In this document: positions 53,991 to 64,000 of the stretch, piece by piece
Numbering within the stretch: position 1 is the first letter of the stretch
Layout of the letters: each line of letters starts with the position of its first letter
From: Effrenium voratum
Lineage: Eukaryota; Sar; Dinophyceae; Suessiales; Symbiodiniaceae
Direction: 5' to 3'
NCBI GenBank assembly: GCA_963377175.1
Contig: CAUJNA010002846.1
Span: 31,001 to 95,000, forward strand
DNA: 64,000 nt
Made by a program: the position numbers and the translations under genes
Notes under the pieces: generated by a model
Told to the model about the DNA's origin: nothing
The model's input: only the letters and a program-made list of their open reading frames with translations
Databases searched by the model: none

Positions 53991-54479
53991 TGAGAGCTCT
54001 AAAAACAAGCTGGGTTTTGGGGGGAGGGGAGGGCCCCCCCCCTCTTCATAAGAACACGAAACAAACACCAATTGCATCACTACGCGAGGCGTTTCGTCCT
54101 GGCAGCGCAGAACGGCCCTACTCCAGCTGAACCAACACCCATGTGACAAAGAGCGAGCAGCCTGCATATGGTTATTCATGCAACCATGCACCGACCTTCA
54201 AGCCCACTCCAAAGCAACGCTGAACTTTCGCCATTCAGCGAGCCAAGCTTAAGCCAATAGCGAGCTCCGTGTGTTGCTGGTGATCCTAGCGAGGAATGAT
54301 GTCATGTCGACACTGCCTTAGGTTTTGCTCAAAAGCCCCACAGGCCACAAAACAAAACAAGAAAAGCCACAGAAGCCATCAACGCCATGCAAAAATGACA
54401 AAAGCCAGCAAACTCCACAAAAGCCGGCAAAAAGATAGACAAGCAGCTTTCCAGAGAAGCTGAAACGAAAAGACCCAAG

Positions 54480-54677
54480 CACACCCCCAACAAAGCCGAA
54501 CATTCCCCCACTAAAACGCATCGACCTCCAACGGGCACTAAGGCTCCCTAAAGCCGCACTGGAAAACAAGAGTTTCCCAGAGGCATCGCTGGGAAACGAA
54601 GGTGACACAAGACTTTACAGTTCCAACCAAAAAACACCCCGCCAAGGGAAGCTCACAGTAAATCAGCCCACAAGGTG
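54480..54677 (+). CDS. Coding-like terminal block
   Basis: Plus frame KRIDLQRALRLPKAALENK, SFPEASLGNEGDTRLYSSN, QKTPRQGKLTVNQPTR, stop at about 54677. Minus (54318-54608) is also open. Confidence 0.4.
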
Positions 54678-54919
54678 ATGACTAGAATCACGGAACAGGA
54701 CGCTTAGAGTAAAACACCCACAAGGTGATGTTTAAAACCACCAAAAAAAAGGAGCTTGTACTGAAAACTTGCCCAGGAGGTGCTACTTCAGACCACCAAA
54801 AGGGGGAAGCATGACAGAAGGCCCGCGTTCTCATGACATTTGGCTGACAGCACCCGAAACTTGGCATTTCGAGCCGCGGCCAGCAGACTGAAGGCGCTGC
54901 TCACGGCCCCTGAGCGAAC

Positions 54920-55186
54920 ATGAAGCTGACTCTTGTCTCGGATTGGTGGCTTGGAGCCCGGTTTGGTGGTGAAACGGAGGGGTTTCCCATGCTGCAAGAG
55001 GCAGGGCTTCCTTTGTCCCAAACCATGGGGCTAACCGCCCTTGGAGGGAGGCTGACTGAACTTGATGCCCTCAGAAGGAGCCCCTTGAGCTCGTCTCCGA
55101 GCTTCCAGAAATGGCTCGGCGTTTTCTGGGCTGTGAACTTTGTGGAGTTCCAACGAACCCCCAGGGAGACTCACAAAAACCCGTGA
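54920..55186 (+). CDS. Open frame with ATG, 88 codons
   Basis: MKLTLVSDWWLGARFGGET, EGFPMLQEAGLPLSQTMGL, SFQKWLGVFWAVNFVEFQR, stop. The minus strand is open over 55031-55255. No family recognised. Confidence 0.35.
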   Translation: MKLTLVSDWWLGARFGGETEGFPMLQEAGLPLSQTMGLTALGGRLTELDALRRSPLSSSPSFQKWLGVFWAVNFVEFQRTPRETHKNP

Positions 55187-55805
55187 ACAGAATTTCCATG
55201 GAACAGACCTGGACCTGGCACTTTCACCTCGACTGTGATGCAAGTTCGCCAACACCTTAGTTGATTCCAGTGGAATTCATAGCCATGGCTCAAAATTTGA
55301 GAGCTGCAGGCTTCAGTCTTTGGTTCCATGCATCGAGCTGGCATTTTGGTCCATTCTGAGCCACCATCTAAGTAGGTCCATCAGAGATTCTCCTTGACTC
55401 GGAGCCTCGAAATCGGGGAACCATCTCCCATCGAGTGGATTGGCCAAGCAAAGCTCCTTTTGTTTAACCATCAAGATGGCCTCCCCAAGAGTTTCAAGTT
55501 CAGGAACTCAGGAAGTGAGTCAAACAAAGACACATGGGTGTTTTTGAGGTTCTCCTTTGGGGTTCTCAAAGGACACCAAAACGACAACCGGTTCTGGAGG
55601 TGCCCCTTGGTTAGCAAAAAACAGTGTTTCTCACAGCCCCCTAAAAATGAAGAGAGCCAAACAACCCAAAAACCAGAAACACGATCCAACAACTCCTTAG
55701 CTCCCTCTTCACAGGCAGACTTGGATACCCCAAAGCTCTGTAGCGGCTCCTTCCAACCACCAACTAGTTGAGCAAAAGGAAGGTAACCCAACAAATCTCG
55801 GTGGT

Positions 55806-55925
55806 GAAATCTGCTCCTGCTAAAAGTTAAAGTCCTCCCCCCCAACAAATCTCGGTTGCGAAATCTGCTCCCTTTAAAGTCCGAACATCCCTTGGCAAAA
55901 CACACCAAAGACAAACTGAAGACAT
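55806..55925 (-). mobile_element. Introner family D, copy D3, with internal duplication
   Basis: Minus strand GTGTGTTTTGCCAAGGG ... AACTTTTAGCAG. About 45 bp including GAGCAGATTTCRCMACCGAG is present both inside and just after the element. Confidence 0.6.
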
Positions 55926-56030
55926 CTTCAGTCGGGAATGACCCCCGTGAGTTGGGCATGAACACCAGTCCGATGATTTTTTCTCGGGGTGTTTCTCCAA
56001 CTCTCCGATCGAAGCAGCAAGACAACTAGG
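55926..56030 (-). CDS. Exon between introners A8 and D3
   Basis: After CCTAG of A8: LSCCFDRRVGETPREKIIG, LVFMPNSRGSFPTEDVFSL, SL, then GTGTGT of D3. In phase 0 with 56156-56290 across A8. Confidence 0.6.
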
Positions 56031-56155
56031 TCCTCCAGATTTGAGAGGTTAGAATAAGTTGATACCAACCTTTTTTTCTGATTTGTCTATTTTAGTAGGG
56101 GAACCCAACCCCCCCCCCCAAAAAGAAAACGAGAGGCTAAGAGGGCACCTAGCTG
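56031..56155 (-). mobile_element. Introner family A, copy A8
   Basis: About 125 nt; minus strand GTCCAGCTAGGTGCCC ... TTCTAACCTCTCAAATC then GGAGGACCTAG. Short direct flank (TTGTC on the minus strand). Confidence 0.7.
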
Positions 56156-56290
56156 GACCTGGACAATTGACACCTCCGAGCTCTCCGAGGCACGCGTATG
56201 TGGGCCGTGGTGGAGATCTGACTCCCTTGGCTCGCAGATCCATAAGTATCGCCTCGGATGGCAATTGCTTGCCTCCAGTTGCAACTAGGT
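56156..56290 (-). CDS. Exon upstream of introner A8
   Basis: Minus frame EASNCHPRRYLWICEPRES, DLHHGPHTRASESSEVSIV, Q, in phase with 55926-56030. A second open frame (AILMDLRAKGVRSPPRP) overlaps but is out of phase. Confidence 0.45.
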
Positions 56291-56490
56291 CGCCCCAGGG
56301 AACCAATGAGAACATGTGGGTTGCGAAATCCATTTCGCACCACATACTCAAGCCTGGTTTCTGACAATTCCCCTGTAAATACCAACAATGGTTTGCGGTT
56401 TCAAAGTGGTGCATCCACAGTATGTCCAGTAGGGAAAGCTATTCCCGTTAAGACGAATAGGGGAAATAAACGAACAACTTAAGCAAATGA
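56288..56490 (-). mobile_element. Introner C11 with MITE B13 nested
   Basis: C parts CGCCCCAGGGAACCAATG and TGTCCAGTAGGG are separated by B13 at the same internal position that B10 uses in C10. Confidence 0.55.
56315..56422. mobile_element. Family B MITE, copy B13
   Basis: GTGGGTTGCGAAATCCATTT to GTGGTGCATCCACAGTA; shortened. Confidence 0.7.
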
Positions 56491-56514
56491 AATGACACGC
56501 AGCGACTCACAAAA

Positions 56515-56615
56515 CACACACACACACACAAACACACCATGCACACCCCAAAAGTCTTTGACTATGGCTTTGAGGGTTCTTGGTGTGGTTTGTGCGTGTG
56601 TGTGTGTGTCAAAAG
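56515..56615. repeat. (CA)n and (GT)n tracts
   Basis: CACACACACACA at 56515-56530 and GTGTGTGTGTGT at 56596-56610. Confidence 0.85.
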
Positions 56616-57490
56616 GCTTGCACTGCCGAAAAATTGGTTTTGGGGGTGGTCAAAAAGACACCGAAGTTCTTTGCAGAGCGGGGATGTTCTAAAATGAACG
56701 GGATACCAAACAGACACGAACTTGGTCCAATCACCAACCTACCAGGTGGCCCTGTGACATGGAGCGCCCTTTTTAAGGGTTCCCGATATGTCCAACTTAG
56801 GAACACTACCATGCCTTTACAGGACTCATGGTAGCTCCTTAGCTCCCTCGTTAAAGGCAAAATTGATACCCCCAGCCATTAACTAGAACATCACCCTCTG
56901 CCAAGGGAAACTCACCTATGAGCCAAAACGGTGATGTTGGAATCCATCAAAAAGGGCAACCTTGTGTTTGCCAGGGACGTGGTTAGGAACTCAGCAGTGA
57001 CGCAGAAATCGGCATTTGCATGGACATAACTATGACTAAAAAAAACGGGCTGCCCCAAAGCAGCCTTGTATTTTCGTGTGGTGCACTGTACCAGCTCTCC
57101 TTCAAAGGGAATGCAACTTGATCCGAACGTTGACATTTGGTGGTGGTGGTTGAAAGGGACACATCCCCCCTACTTCAGGAGGGGGAGGTCCCTCAATTGA
57201 ACGGACGCAAACAAACAAACAAACCAACCAACCAACCAGCCAATCAAGCAACAAACAAACAAACACACGCATGCTCGAACGCCCCTAGGAATAACCTGGG
57301 GTTGATTAATCCTGGGTGTACATGGATAAGTGTGTCTGTTGTGGTGGGTACCGTCTTGGGGTTGGTTCAAAGAAAACTGGAGGGAACTCCACCAGGTGGG
57401 TCCTCCATTTTAGGACACCCCGACATTAAAACCTTATCATTTTCGTGTCCATTGTCATCGCAATCTCAGATGTGCCGGGTGCTCTTTCAG

Positions 57491-57594
57491 TCGTCAATCA
57501 AATGCGACAGACCTGCTACGTCAAGACTCCGTCAGGTGAACAAATCCGGATCAACTTTCCCCCAGGGAATGAGGGTATTTACCGCCCACTGGAG
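57491..57594 (+). CDS. Possible exon, strand uncertain
   Basis: Plus strand between GTGCTCTTTCAG and GTTACA: VNQMRQTCYVKTPSGEQIR, INFPPGNEGIYRPLE. The minus strand reads CNLQWAVNTLIPWGKVDPD over part of it. Confidence 0.35.
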
Positions 57595-57881
57595 GTTACA
57601 CTTTTTTGATGAGTGGCAATACCACATTGCCCTCCGTAGTTTGGGGCAGCAAGCCGCCGAGATACATAAAACACATATTTATGTGGGTGTGCGATTCTTG
57701 TTGACCCACTAAACAGTGGCGTTCCCTTCTAGTTTTGCGTTAGAACCACCAAAAAGGGGGCGTTTGGACGTAGTGGACACCGTCTGAAATATCTGGGCTC
57801 CCAATGCCATATCTTTTTCTCACGTCTCACTCCCACCTGCGCTTGCTATAATTGCGAGCTTTTACTTTGATCAGGACTTAC

Positions 57882-57938
57882 TTTGATGGCCTCGGAGGAA
57901 TCGCCAAGTGGTCAGCTTTCTTCCATTGCCTGAGCTCC
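57882..57938 (-). CDS. 19-codon exon downstream of introner C12
   Basis: After CCCAG of C12, before GTAAGTCC. Reads ELRQWKKADHLAIPPRPSK with one split codon at the start. RQWKK partly derives from the element's terminal repeat. Confidence 0.6.
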
Positions 57939-58012
57939 CTGGGGAAAAATATGTCTAGTAGTGATAGATTCCCTTTAAAACATCCAGAAACCATATCCTC
58001 AAGCAAATGAAG
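57920..58012 (-). mobile_element. Introner family C, copy C12
   Basis: Inferred intron 57939-58003, 65 nt, CTTGAG ... ATATTTTTCCCCAG on the minus strand. Confidence 0.65.
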
Positions 58013-58105
58013 CTTTGCCATGGTTCAATCCCACCAAAGCCATTGCCAGTCCCCCGTAGGGTATAACCAAAGCCCTGGATCCAGAGCTCGCTCCGTGGGA
58101 GCTAT
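58004..58105 (-). CDS. Exon upstream of introner C12
   Basis: Minus frame LSHSSHGASSGSRALVIPY, GGLAMALVGLNHGKASF, then a split Gly codon into 57882-57938. The upstream side meets a family H repeat. Confidence 0.5.
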
Positions 58106-58109
58106 GGGA

Positions 58110-58275
58110 CAGGTGGAGGTTGATCAAAAGGTCCGGTAAACATGGGATGACCATTGTTTGGAAAACCACTCAAACGATAGAAACCACTGAAAAGATGGTA
58201 TTCGCCAAAAAGGATCTGATATTTCCAGAACATGGGAACAGCTTCCCATTTTTTGTGTGGGGAACGGAATATCGA
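58110..58275 (+). repeat. Family H repeat, long copy
   Basis: GGTTGATCAAAAGGTCCGG ... GGAATATCGATCAACG. Confidence 0.5.
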
Positions 58276-59391
58276 TCAACGTTCAGCATTACAACACGCA
58301 TCCTCCCACAACTCAAGTGTCTACCCTTTGAATAGTTGGGTTCCCCCCATGTGGGTTAAACATTCGTTAGATTACCTTCCTTGTTGGGTTGGACCATTTT
58401 CACAGGCTAGCGGGTAGCACAAGAACACAATCACTTTAGAACAAGCCAGCAGGTGATGTTCAAAACAGTCAAAAGGAGAATAACAGCGAACCCTGTCCCA
58501 ACCCAACGAAAATTGTGGAAACGGTTCGTTCAATCCCATGAGAGAGGCATATGCGGGCGAGCGTCTTGTCCGCCTTGCCGCCCACTGCCGTACTGCGGCA
58601 AGGTGACGTTGCGGTTGCTTTGAATTGGCCAAACCGAAACTACCCGTGCGGGCGGTACCCGTGTCCTACTTTAAAACAAACCCATTGGCAGACGTTGGCT
58701 CATGTCTGGACAAGTTGCTGCAATTCACAAAGTGGACATTGCTTTCGACCAAAGTCTGCCGACAATACCATGCCTTCATGGGCTAAATGGCTTGTTAACA
58801 GCAAGCTCTTTTACAAGGATCGACAGGCTCGCATGAGTTGTGCAAAAATATGGGGGCGTGTCCAACATACGTTCGACGCACCAACACCATTGGTTGTACC
58901 ATGGACCCTAAGTGGGGGAACTGGAGCGGGGGGCCTCTCCCTGATTCACCCCTCATTAAGGCCTTGTTCGGGGTGCTTCTTGCAAAGCAACGACTCTCTT
59001 TACCCATGACACGATCAGTCATATGGTTGAAAAGGGTGCTGTTTACCTCAGATGCCCAGTGGATTTCCATGGGACAAGAAGTTGGCATCCTTTTTTGGTT
59101 GGTCGAGTTTAGCGGATTCGGAACCCAGAACACCAAAAGTCGAAACACAAATTGCGGAATCCACTGGTTGCAACAGAGTTTCAACTGCCCTGCCGAAAAA
59201 TCCTTGGTCACAGGCTTCCGTTTCTGGATTTTCCCACAGGAGACTGAAACCCAAATCTTTCTTTCCGAGGAAAAGCAACGCGACTGGATTTAAGCCTACC
59301 TAAGGGTCAACACATGGGACTCCGACCCTGAGTAAAATCATGGCAAAGTCCCCAAACTTTGTGGGAACGCCACAAAAATGGTAACCCTGAA

Positions 59392-59522
59392 AGTGGCCAT
59401 GGGTAAAAATCCCGTACCCCCAGTGAACATCACAATCCCTACTAAAATAGACTTAAAATGGGTGGTGCACCTACTTCAAAATGTCAAAATGGTACCATGG
59501 GTTTGGACCCACAGCCAAGTGA
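59392..59522 (+). repeat. Family G repeat
   Basis: GGCCATGGGTAAAAATCCCG ... GGACCCACAGCCAAGTG. Confidence 0.65.
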
Positions 59523-59869
59523 GGATTGCGGAAGCCGCAAAACCAAAAGGGAAGAATCTGCTTGGCGCCGCCGGTTCTGAGATTCGCTTCGGGTTTTTGA
59601 TTCGAGAACCCGAAAACTGCCCTGCGGCTGTGGCACTGCCGGACACGTGTTTCGAAGACGCATGGTTGAAGCCTCCTGTTGCCCCCATCTCTGGGAACCA
59701 TCTCTGGGGTCCATCAACTCAGTTTCAATGCAATGGGCCAAAGTCGAGAGACTTCTTTTTCTAATGGTTCTAACTTCTAAAGGGAAGTGCTGGGGCCAGT
59801 TTGGGGTGCTGTTTGGTGCTGTTTGGGCTTTGGAGGGGCAGGCCCGACCAAGATCCCCAAGCCCAAACC

Positions 59870-60050
59870 TTAAAACGCCTAAATCCAAACCAAACCTTGA
59901 CAAACCCTGAACCTAAACTACGCCCTAAACCCCTAAACCCTAAGAAGCCTAAACCCTGAACACCCTAAAGTGAACATCAAAAGCCTAAACCCCAGACCGA
60001 AGCTCCAAGCCTAAACTGCAAACCCTACACCTAAACCCTTGCATGTCCTG
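59870..60050. repeat. Telomere-like degenerate repeat (CCCTAAA)
   Basis: CCCTAAACCCCTAAACCCTA and about fifteen variants (CCTAAAC, CCTGAAC), all C-rich on the plus strand. Confidence 0.7.
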
Positions 60051-60231
60051 ACAAGCCGCGGGGCGTAAAACCTGCAACCAAGAGGCCAGGCTCTGGTTCA
60101 AACACCATGGTTCCCTCACCAATCCTGATTGCCTAAATCCAAGGCATCCAACAAACATCCCTGGGGGTGTCCTTTTTTTAAGGGCACCTTTGTTGGCATG
60201 GGGTGAAAGGCCCACTAGTGAACACCACCCA

Positions 60232-60338
60232 TACTGTGGATGGACGAACTCCTGCACCACCTAAGAATCCTGGAATGATTATTTCACTGAAAACACCAAC
60301 CCACAATGGTAAAGTTGTGCAGGATTTCGTCCACAGTA
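60232..60338. mobile_element. Family B MITE, copy B14
   Basis: TACTGTGGATGGACGAACTC to TTTCGTCCACAGTA. Confidence 0.75.
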
Positions 60339-60847
60339 GGGGGAGTACCACTGCCCCTATGAACCGCGCGATAACGTCGCCACGTCGCCTCGCCATCGGA
60401 GTGTAGGACGTGTCCGAACGCGTGAGATCCTGCCTCCTCGGCTTGGGCGAAATCCTCTTCCCAACCCTCAGCACACAAAACGGAGTCTGCTCTCTTTTTT
60501 TGTTTGGAGCCCCCTAGAGAACAGAACCACAACACCTAAAAACCTGGCAACAGTGAAGTACCGGGGTTTGGGCTGCAATAGACATAAAGATCCTCAGAAT
60601 CCAAAACCCATTCGGGGCCCAAAGGGTTCACATCTCTCTCAGACAACTTTTTGCTGGCAAGGGATGGAAGCTGACCTTCGGAAGGTTTTGGAAGACCTTC
60701 GTTTTGGGGAAGCGAAAACGATGGTCCACTTCCATGATTGGAGGGAGGGTTCCTCTATTTCCTTTCTTGGAAACCACCAGTCAATTGATAAACGTCTGGA
60801 GAAATCCAGCGATTTTTGAGGGAGCAACCTGAGCCACAATCAAAATC

Positions 60848-60975
60848 CGGGTAGATGAAGCTTAGAAAGGGATACCCCAACCAGAAATTGGAATGGGTGT
60901 AGAATTAATCCGGGTAGATGAAGGTTAGAAAGGGATACCGCCTTGAAGGTTAGATGAAGGGTAGATGAATTCTGC
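60848..60975. repeat. Short tandem repeat GGGTAGATGAAGGTTAGAA
   Basis: Two long and two partial units, each followed by AGGGATACC. Confidence 0.75.
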
Positions 60976-61009
60976 CTTGATAGTTCTTGAAGCATGGTGC
61001 TGGGATTAC

Positions 61010-61130
61010 GCCCATTTTGATCCCGTGACTCAGTTGCTGGTTTGGAGTCGGACTTGAAGTCCCTGGTTCTGGTACAGGGTGGGACACTCCGCTTCACCAA
61101 ACCTCCAATGGCTTCTTCCCTTGAAGACCC
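61010..61130 (-). CDS. Exon downstream of introner C13
   Basis: GGG after TTTTTTCCCAG: SSREEAIGGLVKRSVPPCT, RTRDFKSDSKPATESRDQN, G, then GTAATC. Phase 0 with the 21-nt exon at 61216-61236. Family unknown. Confidence 0.55.
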
Positions 61131-61225
61131 CTGGGAAAAAATGAAAACTATTTCCAGTGGTGAAATTGACTCCCTTTGAAATTCCAACAGGGGAACTAAC
61201 AAACATATTCTTAAGCAACTGCAAG
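61112..61225 (-). mobile_element. Introner family C, copy C13
   Basis: Inferred intron 61131-61215, 85 nt, CTTAAG ... TTTTTTCCCAG on the minus strand. Confidence 0.65.
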
Positions 61226-61236
61226 GGTTTAGGAAA
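61216..61236 (-). CDS. 21-nt microexon between introners A9 and C13
   Basis: FPKPLQL, phase 0 at both ends; LQL is encoded by the C terminal repeat. Confidence 0.4.
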
Positions 61237-61344
61237 CTAGGTCCTCCAGTAGAGAGGTTAGAATAAGTTGGTACCAACTTTTTTTCTGCAGTCTATTTTA
61301 GTAGAACCCTCCGCCTAACAAAGTTACGGTCAAAGGGCCAAAAC
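61237..61344 (-). mobile_element. Introner family A, copy A9
   Basis: Minus-strand 3' end intact (TTCTAACCTCTCTACTGGAG then GACCTAG). The 5' end has decayed and runs into family F at 61345, so its donor is unknown. Confidence 0.6.
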
Positions 61345-61436
61345 AGTTTAACTTTTAGTGGGTCAAATGGAAACTACCACTAAACACTAGGCTAAAAAGC
61401 CAAGTTGAACCGGATGGCTGGGGAAGCGCCACCCAG
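61345..61436 (-). repeat. Family F repeat
   Basis: TTTAACTTTTAGTGGGTCA and TTGAACCGGATGGCTGG. Confidence 0.55.
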
Positions 61437-63565
61437 GGGGCCAATGGGTTTCGGAGAACGTCACCAGTTTTTCTCCGAATCTCATCGCCAGGGCGCTCGA
61501 AGCGCGGCTTCAGAGCCTGGTGAGTCCAGGGCACGTCGTCGCCCTTGCACCTGGTAACCCAGCGGACGTCGTCACAATCAAACCCCGGTATCTAAAATGG
61601 TCCAAGCCCGGAACCATGCTTCAAGAATTAAGAAGCCGGACAACTCCGCAGCCATGGCAGGATTGTCCCCTAACCGGATCATCTACCCGGGCTTTGAGGA
61701 CGTGGCTCACTTGGTGGCCCACTTGGGGTGGACGTTTTGGGCGACTCCGCTTTTTTGGGGCCTCTGTTCAAAGGACAAAGGAGAAGCCAAAAGGAAACAC
61801 AACATTTTGCAGAAATCGTTTTGTTTTTGTTTGAAGCCATTTTGGCATTTTTTATTTGGACACCAACGGAGAACCACACAATTGTGGGGCCCTTGGACTA
61901 AGTGGAACGAAACGGAAACTAAATAGTGTCACTTCCCCTTTCCGTTTGGCTTCCCCACTCTTTGATGGCTTCTCCAACAAGCACCCAACATCTCAGGCTG
62001 ATTCAAGGTCCTAGATGGCCCGGAACTTGGTGAAATATATGGTCACCCTGGTTGTAACCCAGTTTCTACACAGTTAAACAACGTTTGTTTGCCCATATCT
62101 GGGTACACAAAAACATGTTTGACTCTGGTTCATACTTGGTCTACCCTACAATCTAACATTGGCGATCTGGTTTTTCAGGCGCCTCGACCCTTACTGTTCA
62201 GAAGATGTCAAATGGCATTTGCGTCCCTTTCCTGGGTCCGTTGAAGTGACATCCTAAACATTCAGATTTGCGCACGTGCAGTGCAGGCACTGCGTATAGT
62301 TGCTGACAGTGCGTGTAATTTCCATAGAGCAGGTTGCATTCATAGATCCCGAACAAGTAAACACGCAAGCATCCAGACACCCAGCGCGCAAGCCAGCCAG
62401 CAAGCAAGCTGGTACGCAAGCAGGCAAGCAGCTAGTATATTACTTCCTCTCGTTTTCTGGTGCATCCTTCAAAGTCGGAACTTTGACAAAGTGCCCCATC
62501 CACAATGGAACCTCAGTCCTGGAGCATTTTCCTTACGGGATTGCTGCGTTCCGTGGCAGGGACTGGAGGGTAATTTGGTCGCCCTAGGGGGAACAAGGCA
62601 AACGAGATCTGGATGAGTGGACCCCAGTGCAGAAAATTTGGCTCCTGTTTCATAATTTAGATGAACCTGGGCTGTCCAAACCGATCTGCTAAAAGCTTGA
62701 CTTTCAGTGGGTTAAATGGAACCCCACTAAACCCTAAAAACCCAAAAGATGTGATGTCTGGGAACCACCCATAGAATAGCTTTGGGTTGGAGATTCAGTT
62801 TGGCTGGAAAAAAGGCCAACTGCTAGCTAGTGCCACTGGAATTTTGGGCGGGTCCCGGGAAGCTTCGGAGTGACGTTGACCACCCATACTGAGCATACAC
62901 TTGGGGCACATTTACCTTCTACAAGAATCAGGGGTCAAGGCCCCAACCATCAAAATGGGTGTGTATTTGTCTTAAGGGCGCTTGTTTTGCAGGTGATGTT
63001 AGAAACCAAAAGGAGACCGTTGCCAAATTTGAGGCTAACCTGATCTCTACCTAAAGACTCGAAAAAGCATCGTGTTTCCTGGGGCATGACATATTTAGAG
63101 GTTTTTGGGTCTTCTGGTAGAGCTCCCTTCCGAATCCTAGGCTGACAGAAAAGCACACCGATGGCCGAAGCGCTGGATCGCCGCCAGGTACGCTACCAGC
63201 TGACCTCGGCACTCCCGGCGCCCGGCTGCGCCGAATTCACGTCTGGCTATGAATCAGAATTAGAGACCCGGAACGATGGTGGGGGATGCATGTCCACCAA
63301 GCACAGTTGAAGGGGTCCCCTGTTGAAATGCGTAGCCATGAGTTGCTTTGCTTACCCCCTACTCCAAATACTCACTTTTTCGAGGGCATTTTGTGAAGAA
63401 CCTGGGTTTCCATGGTAAATACAATCTTTATTGGTAGAGGGTCGACATCATACCCTAAAAAAAGAGGGTATTTGGAGTGGGGGGGTATTCTTTCTGCTCC
63501 TCATGGAGGCCGCAAAGGTCAGACTTGATAATCCCAACAAATGAGAGATGATAGAGGGGAGTCAT
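61437..63565. other. Stretch without a convincing gene
   Basis: Family F (62689-62777), an AAGC-rich stretch near 62355-62430, and weak frames only. Confidence 0.45.
62689..62777 (-). repeat. Family F repeat (diverged)
   Basis: CTGCTAAAAGCTTGACTTTC and GGTTAAATGGAACCCCAC. Confidence 0.5.
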
Positions 63566-63569
63566 ATCA

Positions 63570-63651
63570 GACTGTTTTTCTGTAGTCTATTTTAGTAGGG
63601 GAACCCTCGCCCAAAAAAGTTGGAAAAAGGGCATCTAGCTGGGGGACCTAG
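63570..63651 (-). mobile_element. Introner family A, copy A10 (truncated)
   Basis: Starts TTTTTCTGTAGTCTATTTTA and ends TGGGGGACCTAG; lacks the branch-site end. Confidence 0.6.
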
Positions 63652-64000
63652 GCGTCGTTGTTCGCGTTTTGGGAGTATCTGGGCCACACCCTAGATTTGC
63701 CTGTGGCCTCAACAAGTTTTCCCTTCAAGTTGGCCAAGTTCAAGGGAACACCCTTCAAGTTGGCTCCCTTCGTTTTGTTGAACATCAAGTTGGCCTCAAC
63801 AAGGGCAAAAGCCCTTTGGGCTTTTGCGTTCATGGAAATGGGCAAGCGCTTCAAATGGAACCAGTTCCGCTGGTCTTCAATCCTTCGCACGTCTCAAACC
63901 AAAAACGCTCATGAACCTACAGGGAAACCGAAATCCCATGTCCCATAAAGTCAAACTGGCCAGGTAGAATACCCGAAAAGGAAGCCAGGCTCAAAATGAG
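63652..64000. other. Right edge with short direct repeats
   Basis: TTCAAGTTGGCC-like units at 63725, 63755 and 63786. A minus frame is open over 63648-63890; not supported further. Confidence 0.4.

Overview
The window looks like nuclear DNA of a large-genome, repeat-rich protist. A dinoflagellate is the best guess, from four features: very short exons scattered among many small repeats, intron-like elements with unusual 5' ends, degenerate CCCTAAA (plant/dinoflagellate-type telomere) motifs, and codons that often end in G or C in the best exons. No bacterial-style operon, rRNA, tRNA or CRISPR was seen, and apart from one retroelement I recognise no protein family. Exon calls rest on hand-read frames, splice signals and phase, so most are candidates.

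The central observation is that three short repeat families (A, C and D below) behave as introns. Read on the minus strand they end in AG, several begin with GT, and they sit exactly between minus-strand coding segments whose frames stay open when the repeat is removed. Examples are 48139-48611, 2021-2373, 1223-1466, 38790-38995, 42126-42475, 43493-43818, 57882-58105 and 61010-61236. Every copy I found points the same way, while ordinary MITE-like families (B, G, H) occur in both orientations. I read A, C and D as introners: transposable elements that became spliceosomal introns.

Layout: 0-8.5 kb minus-strand exons, introners and a rearranged retroelement RNase H (2.6-3.9 kb); 4.9-5.8 kb a composite element holding a long GATA/GAAA microsatellite, repeated inverted at 25.1-26.1 kb; 9-24.5 kb sparse minus-strand exons among MITEs; 27.8-30.2 kb a satellite-like block (CAT tracts flanking a palindrome array and a 13-bp minisatellite); 30.2-48.6 kb the densest run of minus-strand exons with nested introners; 49.9-55.2 kb an introner-free segment where canonical splice signals favour the plus strand; 55.4-61.3 kb minus-strand exons with introners again; 59.9-60.05 kb telomere-like repeats. 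Long intron-like stretches between exons are filled by MITEs and microsatellites.
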